Assembly: GCF_000165485.1 (NCBI RefSeq)
Contig: NC_014623.1
Location: 1,879,501 to 1,943,500 of the forward strand
Length of the DNA: 64,000 nucleotides
Direction: 5' to 3'
From: Stigmatella aurantiaca DW4/3-1
Lineage (GTDB): Bacteria > Myxococcota > Myxococcia > Myxococcales > Myxococcaceae
The position numbers and the translations under genes are program-made. Positions 8,963-17,754 of the stretch are shown here, one piece after another. Below the pieces are notes generated by a model. It did no database searches and was not told the DNA's origin. It was given only the letters and a program-made list of their open reading frames with translations. Within the stretch, counting starts at the first letter, position 1; each line of letters begins with the position of its first letter.

Positions 8963-10663
8963 ATGAACGAGCGCAAGCCCCTGAAGAGCTCTGGGATACG
9001 GTCCACGGCCTCCCGCGCGGAGCAAGAGTCCGGCTCGGAGCGGGAAGAGCGCGGCAGCGCGGCGCGCGTCGTGCAACGCCTGCGCGAGGGGGGGAGTACG
9101 GCACTGAGCAGCGGCGAGGTGCTGACGTTGCAGCGGACCCTGGGGAACCGCTCCGCGGGGCGGCTGTTGTCGTCTTCCTCGGCCGCTCGGCCGGACGCCC
9201 CGATTCAGGCCATGGGCGAAGAGGGTCCCTCGGGCTACTCTTGGCTTCGTCCCAAGGCGAAGCACGACATCGAGGACAGCCCCTCCTTCTCATGGCGCGA
9301 GAAGAGAAGTTTGCACGAAGTGCTCAAGGGCGATCGCGACGTGCGGAATGCCGTGTCGGGCACGATCTTCGGCAGCCCCCCCAGCAAGGTGGAGAGGACC
9401 CTGGAGAAGCGCTATCCCAAGGGGCCCTTGCTCAGCCATGCGGAGTGGAACGCCATCAAGGCCATTTCAAAATCCTTGCCGGGCATGCAGTGGCTTGAGG
9501 CGGCGGGTTTACTCACCGTGACCCAGGCCAAGACGTACCTCCAGAAAGGAGACTTTCGCCGCTACAATCAGCTTCCAGGGCCCACCAAGCTCGTCCTGGC
9601 CAGCTATTACGACCAACACCGGGAATTTCCGGTCATCGGTTCGCCTCCACCCCCTCCCTACAGTGTCTATCTCTCCGCGACGAACCAGACGGATCGCATC
9701 GATGAACTCACGGGCGAGCAATGGGCCCAGACGCTGATGAGGGGGGAGTGGACCCCGGAAGCCCAGTACGCCGTCCAAGCGGGGGCGGTGGTGAATCCCA
9801 AGAACCGGGACCAAGCACTCAATGGGGCACAGGTGTTGGGGCGTCACCAGCAGGCGACCCAGGTGCTCAGGAATGTCTTCTACCTCCTCCACTCCCAACT
9901 CGAGCTCTACGCCGGGAAGAAGAACCAGGGGCAGTATCAGCTCCACACGGGGAACGTCGCCAAGGTTCTCTCGCATGGGGGGCGCGTCAACATCCGCATC
10001 CCCGCCCTGGGAGACAGCAAGGAAAACCCTCACGCGCTGATGGAATGGCTCGGCATCACCCATGAGGCGGGAGAACTCGACAGCCATGACGCGGTCTTCA
10101 GCCGCTTGGCGGGGACTCACCATGTCAGGATTGGCGATAACAAGGCTGGCCAGAGTGGGAGCTTCAAGGAGACAGGAGGCATGATGGCCGCCATCAATGC
10201 GAAGCTCCACTTCGATCATCTCATGGGAATGAACTTGGCGGTGGGAGGCCTCGGAAAAAAGGACTTCAACGGCGATGTCATCCTTCCGGATGGCGCCCAC
10301 GGCCACATGTTCATCGGTTTCCGGGAGCCGACCCTGAAGCGCGACGGGGTGCTGCAGATTGGCATCGAGACGACCGAGCCGGGTGGTTTCAGCACGGTCG
10401 GCTACATTCACAACTGGCGCTCCAGCGAGAAGACGGCCAACCCCGTCTCCAGCGTCGGTGGTCTCAAGAAAGACAAGGTGGGGGATGGGTCGAAGAACGC
10501 CCGCACCATCGATCTGGCCAAAGTGGGAGAAGGCGATTGGAAGAAGCGGCTGGATGAAATCCGGAGCCACTTCGAGGGCAAGCTGAGTGCCGCCCAAGAT
10601 GAACAAGCCCAGAAGGAAGTCTTCAAAGAGCTGACCGGGCCCTCGATATCCTTGAAAAAGTAA
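8963..10663 (+). CDS. Putative eCIS cargo/effector with LQRTLGNR tag
   Basis: A 566-aa protein, start ATG at 8963 after GAGGAGCGGAAG, 10 bp downstream of the spike gene. Residues 1-70 are polar and disordered and carry 'VVQR...EVLTLQRTLGNR' (LQRTLGNR at 56-63), the kind of N-terminal segment found on eCIS-associated DUF4157 proteins. The remaining ~490 residues match no family I recognise. The central part is helical; residues about 350-500 contain 'HALMEWLGITHEAGELDSHD' and 'HGHMFIGFREP', giving several conserved-looking His/Asp/Glu residues. No signal peptide or HEXXH is seen. The tag and position suggest a loaded effector; the activity cannot be assigned. It converges on the DUF4157 gene with 10 bp between stops. 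Confidence 0.7.
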   Translation: MNERKPLKSSGIRSTASRAEQESGSEREERGSAARVVQRLREGGSTALSSGEVLTLQRTLGNRSAGRLLSSSSAARPDAPIQAMGEEGPSGYSWLRPKAKHDIEDSPSFSWREKRSLHEVLKGDRDVRNAVSGTIFGSPPSKVERTLEKRYPKGPLLSHAEWNAIKAISKSLPGMQWLEAAGLLTVTQAKTYLQKGDFRRYNQLPGPTKLVLASYYDQHREFPVIGSPPPPPYSVYLSATNQTDRIDELTGEQWAQTLMRGEWTPEAQYAVQAGAVVNPKNRDQALNGAQVLGRHQQATQVLRNVFYLLHSQLELYAGKKNQGQYQLHTGNVAKVLSHGGRVNIRIPALGDSKENPHALMEWLGITHEAGELDSHDAVFSRLAGTHHVRIGDNKAGQSGSFKETGGMMAAINAKLHFDHLMGMNLAVGGLGKKDFNGDVILPDGAHGHMFIGFREPTLKRDGVLQIGIETTEPGGFSTVGYIHNWRSSEKTANPVSSVGGLKKDKVGDGSKNARTIDLAKVGEGDWKKRLDEIRSHFEGKLSAAQDEQAQKEVFKELTGPSISLKK

Positions 10664-10673
10664 GCACGCGCCC

Positions 10674-12413
10674 TCAGTACGTCATGTATTCGTGGATCAC
10701 CTCCTCCAGGGCTTCGTTGGTCACCTCCGCGAACGCCATCTCTCCGCTCTCGACATCCCACACCGTGTTGATCGGTGCCCGCAGGGCGCGGAACTTCGCG
10801 CTCGCCTCTTGGTTTTGCGCCTTGCTGTCCCCCAGATAGTCCACTTCCAGGTTGCTGATCACCCAGACACGGACCTGGCCCTTCACGTAGTTGACCACTT
10901 GAGGTTCATTCGTGGCATCGAGGTAGGGCTGGACTGTGGCGAGGGCCTGTTGGAGCTCACCGGCGGCCATGGTGGTCGCCATCTTGTAAATGGGCTTGCC
11001 GCTCGCGCTCTCCCATTTGCCCACCAAGGCCTGCAAGTCCGCCCATGACTGTGCGGAGGCCAGCGATGTGTTCAGGTGACCCTGCGCCGTATTGATCGCG
11101 CTGTTCACACTGCCTTTGCCTGCCCAGAGGTTGCGGGGGTTCCCATTCATCACGAAGAGGCCCAGCTTGAGGGTCTCTTCGTCGGTCAGGGCCTGCGGGG
11201 CCGAGGGGTCCTTGCCCAGCGCCTTCGTTCCTTCCGCGACGGCCGCCAGGATGCTGGTATTCGTGAGGTTGGCGCGGATGGACTGGAGCAGGAGAGTCTT
11301 GCGGCTCTGGTAGGCGAGGTCGACGAACCCCCGGATCGAATGCCAGGCCAGCACATGGCGCCGGTGCTGGCCGGTCAGGAGGGGGAGTTGCTGTTTCGTG
11401 CCCGAGGGAAAGTCTGGGCGTCCCGTCACGGTCCCCCCTTCCACCGACAGGGTCGCCATGCCCGTGGAGTGTCCGGTCGACTCGAGCTTGGCATGCCACT
11501 GGATGGCTTGCTGGGCGAGCCGGTACACGTTCGGCTTGGCATCGGCCAGTCCCGCCAGGGCCTTCAGAATGGCCACCAGCTTTTCCGCGTCCTCGGTGCT
11601 CGCGTCATCGAGGTCGGCGGGAAGGTGTTCCCGGTAGGCGGGGTTCTGCTTGATTTCATTCAGGGCCCAGGTCCACTGGGGGTCCCATTCTGGATCACTC
11701 TGGTTGTCGGTGATGGCCGCATCCAGGTACGCGTCGAGATTCACCTGTTTGCGCTGAATGACGGGGAAGGCGCTCGCGGTGCCAGGGCTGGAGCCAGAAG
11801 TCAGGGCGGGTGCGCCCTCCGTGAGCCGGAATTGCAAGGCCTTGCTGCCCATGACGTCTGCCTCACGCTCGAGCGAGCGGTCGTCGTTGATGGCTTGGCC
11901 GGACATGTGCAGGGTTGGGCGAACCCTTCCCTGCTTTTGCTGGACCACGTGCCATGCTTCATGGGCCAGGTGTTTCTCCTGTCCCACGCCGAGATGGATG
12001 TCGGAGCCTTGTGTGTAAGCCAACGCATGCAATGGTGAGGGTTTGCGGGAGTTGTAGTGGACCCGCGTGTCGTTGAGGGACACGCCGGACAGCGCCTCAA
12101 TGCCTGATTTCAGGTCCGAGGGGAGGCCGGTCCGGTTCTCGGGTGCAGGCATGCGCTGCACGGAGGCATCCGGGGGAGACGGCGAAGCGTCCCCGGGCGC
12201 GGCTGTTTCGGTCCGGAGCTGGGTGACCGCCCTGTTGCCGAGCGTCCGCTGGAGCTGAATCACCTGACTGGGCGTCAGGGAGCGAGGGTCCTGCTTGGCA
12301 CGTTGAACAATCGTGGAAGGGGGTTCGGGCTGGGCCGAAGGGGTGTCTGGCTCGGAATGGGTGGAGAGGTGAGCGCCCACATCAGGGTCACGCGATCTGG
12401 AAGACTCTTTCAT
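10674..12413 (-). CDS. DUF4157 eCIS-associated effector with HEAWH motif
   Basis: A 579-aa protein from ATG at 12413; a longer reading from TTG 12524 lacks a ribosome site. An N-terminal polar segment holds 'IVQR...SQVIQLQRTLGNRA' (LQRTLGNR at 54-61), the same tag as the gene opposite. A DUF4157 domain follows (about 95-195). It contains 'LPSDLKSGIEALSGVSLNDT', 'VHYNSRKPSPLHALAYTQGS' and the zinc-protease-like HEAWHVVQQKQGRV (His151, Glu152, His155), then ending near the usual 'LEREADVMGSKAL' block. DUF4157 is common in eCIS cargo and may self-process. The C-terminal ~360 residues are of unknown type and include 'TGQHRRHVLAWHSIRG' and 'NPRNLWAGKGSVNSAIN'. Transcribed toward the spike operon, so separately expressed. 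Confidence 0.82.
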   Translation of the reverse strand: MKESSRSRDPDVGAHLSTHSEPDTPSAQPEPPSTIVQRAKQDPRSLTPSQVIQLQRTLGNRAVTQLRTETAAPGDASPSPPDASVQRMPAPENRTGLPSDLKSGIEALSGVSLNDTRVHYNSRKPSPLHALAYTQGSDIHLGVGQEKHLAHEAWHVVQQKQGRVRPTLHMSGQAINDDRSLEREADVMGSKALQFRLTEGAPALTSGSSPGTASAFPVIQRKQVNLDAYLDAAITDNQSDPEWDPQWTWALNEIKQNPAYREHLPADLDDASTEDAEKLVAILKALAGLADAKPNVYRLAQQAIQWHAKLESTGHSTGMATLSVEGGTVTGRPDFPSGTKQQLPLLTGQHRRHVLAWHSIRGFVDLAYQSRKTLLLQSIRANLTNTSILAAVAEGTKALGKDPSAPQALTDEETLKLGLFVMNGNPRNLWAGKGSVNSAINTAQGHLNTSLASAQSWADLQALVGKWESASGKPIYKMATTMAAGELQQALATVQPYLDATNEPQVVNYVKGQVRVWVISNLEVDYLGDSKAQNQEASAKFRALRAPINTVWDVESGEMAFAEVTNEALEEVIHEYMTY

Positions 12414-12597
12414 CTGCCTCTCGGGAGCGGGCCCATCGGGCGCGGCGATCGACGGAAGGATGGCTGACAAGAGAATATCGTGTCTTCTCTTGGCCTCCAA
12501 ATGTGTCCCGTTCACTTCCGGCAAATCGCCGTGAGGGGGCCGCGCGCGGGGGCGCCGCTCCCATTAAGGTGGCCAGTCCATTCTTTGGAGGTTCGCC

Positions 12598-13455
12598 ATG
12601 ACTGCTGCCGCTTCGCTTCCCGCCGCCGCCGCCGGTACGTTCCGGCTCGGGGATACGGTCATCCCGCGCATGGGGTTCGGTGCCATGCGCATCACGGGCC
12701 AGGGCATCTGGGGAGAGCCCAGGGATCTCGAGGAGGCCCGGCGGGTTCTCCGCCGCGCGGTGGAACTGGGCATCCAGCTCATCGACACGGCGGATTCCTA
12801 CGGCCCCGAGGTGTCCGAGCGCATCATCGGCGAGACGCTCCATCCCTATGCGCAGGGGTTGCTCATCGCGACGAAGGGAGGGTTGACGCGCAGCGGACCG
12901 AACGGGTGGCACGCCAACTGCCGTCCGGAGCACCTCACGAAGGCGCTGGAGGGGAGCCTTCGCCGGCTGCGCGTCGAACGCATCGACGTGTATCAGCTCC
13001 ACACGGTGGATCCGCAGGTGCCATTCGAGGAGTCGGTAGGGGCGCTCGCGCGCCTGCGCGAGCAGGGGAAGATCCGTGACGTGGGGCTGTCGAATGTGTC
13101 GGTGGAGCAACTCCGGCAGGCGCGGAAGATCGTCCCCATCGTCTCGGTGCAGAACCGTTACAACCTGACGACCCGGAGGAGCGAGGACGTGCTGGTGGAG
13201 TGCGAGAAGGAGGGGATAGGCTTCCTGCCCTGGTCACCGCTCTCCGCCAGTGCCCTGGCCACGGAGGGGAGCCCCCTCCTCCAGGCGGCGAAGCGGCACA
13301 GCGTCACCCCGGGGCAGCTCGCGCTCGCGTGGTTGCTGCACCGCTCGCCGGTGATGTTGCCCATCCCCGGGACTTCCTCCGTGAAGCACCTGGAGGAGAA
13401 CACGGCGGCAGCGGCCGTGAAGCTGACGCCCGAGGAAGTCCGCGCGCTAGAGTAG
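12598..13455 (+). CDS. Aldo/keto reductase
   Basis: A 285-aa NAD(P)H-dependent oxidoreductase of the aldo/keto reductase superfamily, cytosolic. The catalytic tetrad is visible: Asp in 'LIDTADSYG', Tyr in the same motif, Lys in 'LIATKGG' and His in 'VYQLHTVDPQ'. Cofactor-binding segments 'IVSVQNRYNL' and 'GFLPWSPLSA' and the C-terminal 'LPIPGTSSVKHLEENTAA' are typical of the YdbC/AKR11-13-like branch. The ATG at 12598 follows TTGGAGG. The substrate cannot be predicted. Its last ~55 bp were copied into the tandem duplication downstream. Confidence 0.93.
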   Translation: MTAAASLPAAAAGTFRLGDTVIPRMGFGAMRITGQGIWGEPRDLEEARRVLRRAVELGIQLIDTADSYGPEVSERIIGETLHPYAQGLLIATKGGLTRSGPNGWHANCRPEHLTKALEGSLRRLRVERIDVYQLHTVDPQVPFEESVGALARLREQGKIRDVGLSNVSVEQLRQARKIVPIVSVQNRYNLTTRRSEDVLVECEKEGIGFLPWSPLSASALATEGSPLLQAAKRHSVTPGQLALAWLLHRSPVMLPIPGTSSVKHLEENTAAAAVKLTPEEVRALE

Positions 13456-13595
13456 ATCAGAAAGGGGCATGCTGCGTTTCTTCCAGGGTTGACATCCTCT
13501 ATGTGTCTGTGCGGACGATGGAAGGGCCATTCCACATGAACACTCCACGGGGATGCATCAGCGGCAAGTACCAGGGGCGTGGGTGGGAGCCATTG

Positions 13596-14384
13596 ATGAC
13601 TGCTCGGAGGTCAGTAGCGGCGCGATTCATGGCAATCGTGCCCGTGTTGCTGTCATGCCTTGCATGGGCTGACGCGAAGGCAAAGGCCGATCCTGGGAAA
13701 GGCCAGGAGCTCGTCTACGAGCCCATGGTGCCGCCTGTGAATTACCTCCAACGGACCAGTTGGCTCTGGGAGTTTGGCGATGAGCGGTCCCAAGAGTCTG
13801 GAGGAGTCTTTTTTAGCATCACGAGAGGGCCATTCTCGGAGAAGCCGCCTTCTCCATACGACGCGTGGCCTACCGTTCTCGTGAAGCTTCCAGAGGGGTG
13901 GAGGACTGTGGATTTTCCGCGAGAGTTCTCTCGATATCTATGGACCCACGCTGCTTCGGCCCCTGGCAAGGGCTACTTTTGGGGCTTTTTGGAGCACGCT
14001 GTCGAGGAGGCGGGGAGCGAGTTGTCCCTCGTCATGAGCATCGATGGTGGCAGAACCTGGACTCACGCCGCGACGCTCCAAAAACCCGACCGGGAGGCCA
14101 CGTTTTTAGCCTTTGAGATGAACTCGAAGGGGAGAGGCCAGATCCAAATGGTGTCACATAAGGTCGAGCCGCCCGGGGCGCGAAAGGTCTTCACATATGT
14201 GACGGCTGATTGGGGAAAAACGTGGCGCAAGTCACCCTCTGTGACCGTCTCCGTCTTGATGGAGGGCAAGGTCCCACCAAATAATTTTCCTTGTTGGGTG
14301 GCTGTGCGAAACTTGCCAGAGCCGCTTCCAGAAGACTGCCAGTTCCCCGCGAGTGTCTACAGCCAGGTTGGCGGTTCCCCCTAG
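13596..14384 (+). CDS. Secreted BNR/Asp-box repeat protein
   Basis: A 262-aa exported protein. The start ATG at 13596 follows GGTGGGAG and gives a convincing signal peptide (Arg-rich start, hydrophobic core VPVLLSCLAWADA). Two Asp-box (BNR) motifs are visible: 'SIDGGRTWTH' and 'TADWGKTWRK'. These motifs occur in sialidase-like beta-propellers, but the protein is too short for a full six-bladed sialidase and no catalytic Arg triad is evident, so an enzyme role is not claimed. It ends one base before the start of the propeller gene, so the two are translationally coupled. A broken second copy lies at 15895. Confidence 0.75.
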   Translation: MTARRSVAARFMAIVPVLLSCLAWADAKAKADPGKGQELVYEPMVPPVNYLQRTSWLWEFGDERSQESGGVFFSITRGPFSEKPPSPYDAWPTVLVKLPEGWRTVDFPREFSRYLWTHAASAPGKGYFWGFLEHAVEEAGSELSLVMSIDGGRTWTHAATLQKPDREATFLAFEMNSKGRGQIQMVSHKVEPPGARKVFTYVTADWGKTWRKSPSVTVSVLMEGKVPPNNFPCWVAVRNLPEPLPEDCQFPASVYSQVGGSP

Positions 14385-14385
14385 C

Positions 14386-15654
14386 ATGTCGCTCAAAGCA
14401 ATGAGGAGTCGAGGCACTGGCTCTTCGTGGAGAGCCGTTCTGCTCGCGGCTGCTTTGGCTCTCCCGGTGATAGCAGGGGCTTGTCTCTTGCTTTGCCGGA
14501 CCGATGCTTTTCTTTCTTTGTGGCTAGGGCGCAGTGACATGGAGTGGGCGCGAGACGCCGAACGTGACAACAGCACGGGCCACGAATCGGCGGAAGACGT
14601 TGTCGCAACGGAGAGTGGTTTCTCCGCGGTCGGCCACACCCATTCCCGGCAGCCAGGAGTCCATCATGCCTGGGTACTTCAGTTTGGTGCTGCTCCGCCG
14701 CCCCGGTGGGAGCGAGCCTATGGAGGAAAAAGAGCGCTTGGGACGGGGGTTCTCGGCCGTGCCATCGCCTCCCTTCAGAGAGGAGGGCTCATCATTGCTG
14801 GGGAGGAGGAGGTCTCGGTGAATCGATTCCGGGGATGGCTCCTCGCGCTCTCCCCAGAAGGAGACGTCCTCTGGGAGCGAACTCCGGGTCATGAAGGCGT
14901 AAATGGGTTCAATGCTGTCTCGGTTCTTGAGGACGGTTCCATTGTCGCTGGAGGCGATCAGGATGGAGAGGGCTGGGTGGTGCGGATGGACCCACGGGGT
15001 GAACTTCTTTGGAGCGTGAAGCTTCCCCAGTTGGAGCACATCACCGCACTGGTAGCGCTTCCGGCCCAGCGTATCGCGGTCATGGGAACGGCGGAAATCT
15101 CGACCACAGGGCCGGGAATTTCACGGCTGGTGATGCTGGAGTCCGATGGCTGGGCCCGCTGGGAGAAGCAGTTGCCAGCAGAAGGCAGGGGGGAACTGGA
15201 CGCGCTCACCGTGCTGCCGGATGGAGGCTTTGTCGCGGCTGGACGCCTGGGCCGTCCTGATTCGACGGACTGGAGTCTCTGGGTGATACGCGTGGATCCG
15301 CTCGGGGAGATCCTCTGGGAGCATGTCCCGGAGGACCCTCAAGTGGAATCGGGCCGTGCCATTACCGCCTTTCCCGATGGAAGTGTCGTCGTCGCGGGGG
15401 CCTCGTGGAAGAATTTGCTGGCCGATCAGGAAGCCAAGGTCTGGCGATTTTCCGCAGAGGGGAGCCTGCTCTGGCAGCAGTCCTACGGAGGGGATGGATA
15501 CGATGCGGGCGAAGGCATCGCCCGCTTGATGGATGGCACCCTTGTGGTCGTGGGCTCGACGAGTTCCAAGGGGGCAGGCAAGACGGACCTGTGGACCTTT
15601 GGGTTGTCTCCGGAGGGGGAACTGCTCTGGGAGGAGACGTTCGGGTCGCCCTGA
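14386..15654 (+). CDS. Membrane-anchored or exported beta-propeller protein, copy A
   Basis: A 422-aa protein with an N-terminal hydrophobic segment (AVLLAAALALPVIAGACLLL, about residues 17-36) after a basic start, acting as a signal anchor or signal peptide. The rest is seven or so ~48-residue units of the form 'GWLLALSPEGDVLWERTPG' and 'VSVLEDGSIVAGG', resembling PQQ/delta-60-type beta-propeller blades, with a Trp at the end of each outer strand. No catalytic motif is seen; such folds serve as scaffolds or binding surfaces. The ATG at 14386 lies one base after the preceding stop; a GTG at 14353 would add 11 residues. Confidence 0.78.
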   Translation: MSLKAMRSRGTGSSWRAVLLAAALALPVIAGACLLLCRTDAFLSLWLGRSDMEWARDAERDNSTGHESAEDVVATESGFSAVGHTHSRQPGVHHAWVLQFGAAPPPRWERAYGGKRALGTGVLGRAIASLQRGGLIIAGEEEVSVNRFRGWLLALSPEGDVLWERTPGHEGVNGFNAVSVLEDGSIVAGGDQDGEGWVVRMDPRGELLWSVKLPQLEHITALVALPAQRIAVMGTAEISTTGPGISRLVMLESDGWARWEKQLPAEGRGELDALTVLPDGGFVAAGRLGRPDSTDWSLWVIRVDPLGEILWEHVPEDPQVESGRAITAFPDGSVVVAGASWKNLLADQEAKVWRFSAEGSLLWQQSYGGDGYDAGEGIARLMDGTLVVVGSTSSKGAGKTDLWTFGLSPEGELLWEETFGSP

Positions 15655-15894
15655 CACAGGAGCCTCCCGGACGCAGTAGTGGGAATTGGGCGTTCAGCTC
15701 ACGGCGGCAGCGGCTGTGAAGCTGACGCCCGAGGAAGTCCGCGCGCTGGGGTAGATCAGAAAGAGGCATGCTGCGTTTCTTCCAGGGTTGACATCCTCTA
15801 TGTGTCTGTGCGGACGATGGAAGGGCCATTCCACATGAACACTCCACGGGGATGCATCAGCGGCAAGTACCAGGGGCGTGGGTGGGAGCCATTG

Positions 15895-16407
15895 ATGACT
15901 GCTCGGAGGTCAGTAGCGGCGCGATTCATGGCAATCGTGCCCGTGTTGCTGTCATGCCTTGCATGGGCTGACGCGAAGGCAAAGGCTGATCCTGGGAAAG
16001 GTCAGGAGAGCACCTACGAGCCCATGGTGCTGCCTGTGGATTACCTCCAACGGACCAGTTGGCTCTGGGAGTTTGGCGATGAGCGGTCCCAAGAGTCTGG
16101 AGGAGTCTTTTTTAGCATCACGAGAGGGCCATTCTCGGAGAAGCCGCCTTCTCCATACGACGCGTGGCCTACCGTTCTCGTGAAGCTTCCAGAGGGGTGG
16201 AGGACCGTGGATTTTCAGCGAGAGTTCCCTCGATATTTATGGACCCACGCTGCTTCGGCCCCTGGCAAGGGCTACTTTTGGGGCTTTTTGGAGCACGCTG
16301 TCGAGGAGGCGGGGAGCGAGTTGTCCCTCGTCATGAGCATCGATGGTGGCAGAACCTGGACTCACAGAAGACTGCCGGTTCCCCGCGAGTGTCTACAGCC
16401 AGGTTGA
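15895..16407 (+). pseudogene. Truncated, frameshifted second BNR-repeat gene
   Basis: The first ~155 codons are nearly identical to the BNR gene at 13596, including the signal peptide and the first Asp box. A deletion of about 263 bp, not a multiple of three, then joins codon ~157 to sequence near the old 3' end and shifts the frame. Translation stops at 16407 after a short unrelated tail (RRLPVPRECLQPG), giving 170 aa and removing the second Asp box. It may still be expressed as a short secreted protein, but it is best treated as a decayed copy. Confidence 0.85.
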
Positions 16408-16421
16408 CGGTTCCCCCTAAC

Positions 16422-17684
16422 ATGTCGCTCAAAGCAATGAGGAGTCGAGGCTCTGGCTCTCTGTTGAGCGCCGTTCTTCTCGTGGCTGCTTTGGCTCTCC
16501 CGGTTGTCGCAGGGGCTTGTTTCTTGTGTTGCCGGACCGATGCTTTTCTTTCTTTGCTGATTGGGCGCAGTGACATGGAGTGGGCGCGAGAGGCCGAACG
16601 GGACAACAGCACGGGCCATGAGTCTGCCGAGGGGGTCGTTGCGACCGGAAGCGGCTTCTCCGTGGTGGGCCAGACGAACTCCCGGCAGCCTGGAATCCAG
16701 CATGCCTGGGTACTCCACTTCGGTCATGCTCCGCCCCCACTTTGGGAGCGGACCTATGGAGGACCAGGAATGCTGGGCGCCTCGGGTCATGCCATCACAG
16801 CCTTGCCACGGGGAGGACTCGTCGTGGCTGGAACGGCGCGAGGGACAGGGGGTGGATTTTGGGGATGGCTCGTGGCGCTCTCCCCAGGCGGGGATGTTCT
16901 TTGGGAGCGGACTCCGGGTGAAGAGGGGGCCCATGGGTTCCATGCTGTTTCGGTCCTTGAGGACGGCTCCGTTGTCGCTGGAGGGAGCCAGGATCGGGTG
17001 GGCTGGGTGGTACGGGTGGATTCACGTGGCAAGCTGCTTTGGGACGTCAAGCTTCCCCAGCTTGAACGTGTCACGGCCCTGGTATCGCTCCCGGCTCAGC
17101 GCGTCGCGGTCTTGGGCACAGCGGAGACCTCGACCACGGGGCTGGGGATTTCGCGATTGATGCTGCTGGATTCCAGTGGTTGGGCCAGCTGGCAGAAGCA
17201 ACTACCTGTCGAAGGCAAGGGGGAATTGGCCGCGCTGGCTCCGTTGCCAGAGGGAGGGTTTGTCGCCACGGGCCGTCTGAGCCGTCCCGATTCCTCGGAC
17301 TGGAGTCTCTGGGTGGTACGCATGGATCCGCGGGGAGAAATCCTCTGGGAGCATGTTCCGGAAGACCCCCAGGTGGAGGCTGGCCGTGCCATCACTGTTC
17401 TGCCCGATGGGGGGATCGTCGTGGCGGGGTTCTCCTGGAAAGAGGTGCTGGTGGATCGAGAGGCCAAGGTCTGGCGCTTTTCGGCAGAGGGGAGCCTTCT
17501 CTGGGAGAAGTTCTATGGGGGGGCCCGAAATGACATGGGCGAGGGCATTGCCCACCTGGCGGACGACAGCCTGGTGGTTGTGGGCTCGACGCTCTCCAAG
17601 GGAGCAGGCAAGACGGATGTGTGGACCTTCGGGCTGTCCCCGGAGGGCGATCTGCTCTGGGAAGAGACCTTCGGGGCGCCCTGA
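16422..17684 (+). CDS. Membrane-anchored or exported beta-propeller protein, copy B
   Basis: A 420-aa paralogue of the propeller protein at 14386. It has the same N-terminal hydrophobic segment (LLVAALALPVVAGACFLCC) and the same succession of 'GWLVALSPGGDVLWERTPG' and 'VSVLEDGSVVAGG' blades. Many substitutions separate the two propellers, mostly on loop residues, while blade cores are kept, so both look functional. The start ATG at 16422 is 14 bp after the frameshifted BNR stop, where copy A has a 1-bp gap; coupling is probably weaker here. The gene stays open despite the deletion upstream. Confidence 0.78.
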   Translation: MSLKAMRSRGSGSLLSAVLLVAALALPVVAGACFLCCRTDAFLSLLIGRSDMEWAREAERDNSTGHESAEGVVATGSGFSVVGQTNSRQPGIQHAWVLHFGHAPPPLWERTYGGPGMLGASGHAITALPRGGLVVAGTARGTGGGFWGWLVALSPGGDVLWERTPGEEGAHGFHAVSVLEDGSVVAGGSQDRVGWVVRVDSRGKLLWDVKLPQLERVTALVSLPAQRVAVLGTAETSTTGLGISRLMLLDSSGWASWQKQLPVEGKGELAALAPLPEGGFVATGRLSRPDSSDWSLWVVRMDPRGEILWEHVPEDPQVEAGRAITVLPDGGIVVAGFSWKEVLVDREAKVWRFSAEGSLLWEKFYGGARNDMGEGIAHLADDSLVVVGSTLSKGAGKTDVWTFGLSPEGDLLWEETFGAP

Positions 17685-17754
17685 CGCAAGTGCCTCCCCT
17701 GGGTTGACAGGAGCCGCCGCGAAGCGGTCAGCTCGATGACCTGGGAGGCAGCGA

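Larger units (their letters stand above)
13401..15699 (+). repeat. Tandem duplication, copy 1 (2.3 kb)
   Basis: Copy 1 begins inside the 3' end of the aldo/keto reductase gene and covers a BNR-repeat gene and a beta-propeller gene. The same bases resume at 15700, an offset of 2299 bp. The first ~660 bp of the two copies are almost identical, while the propeller halves have clearly diverged. Confidence 0.9.
15700..17690 (+). repeat. Tandem duplication, copy 2 with internal deletion
   Basis: Copy 2 starts with ~55 bp matching the tail of the aldo/keto reductase gene, including the region of its stop codon, although no reductase body precedes it. It lacks about 263 bp that in copy 1 lie at 14067-14329. 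Homology ends just after the stop of the second propeller gene. The orphan reductase tail fixes the order of events: the unit was duplicated from left to right. Confidence 0.9.

Noticed and set aside
13455-13595. Longer BNR protein starting from ATG 13518 or 13536
   Set aside because: ATG 13596 has the better ribosome site and starts a clean signal peptide; the longer forms bury it.
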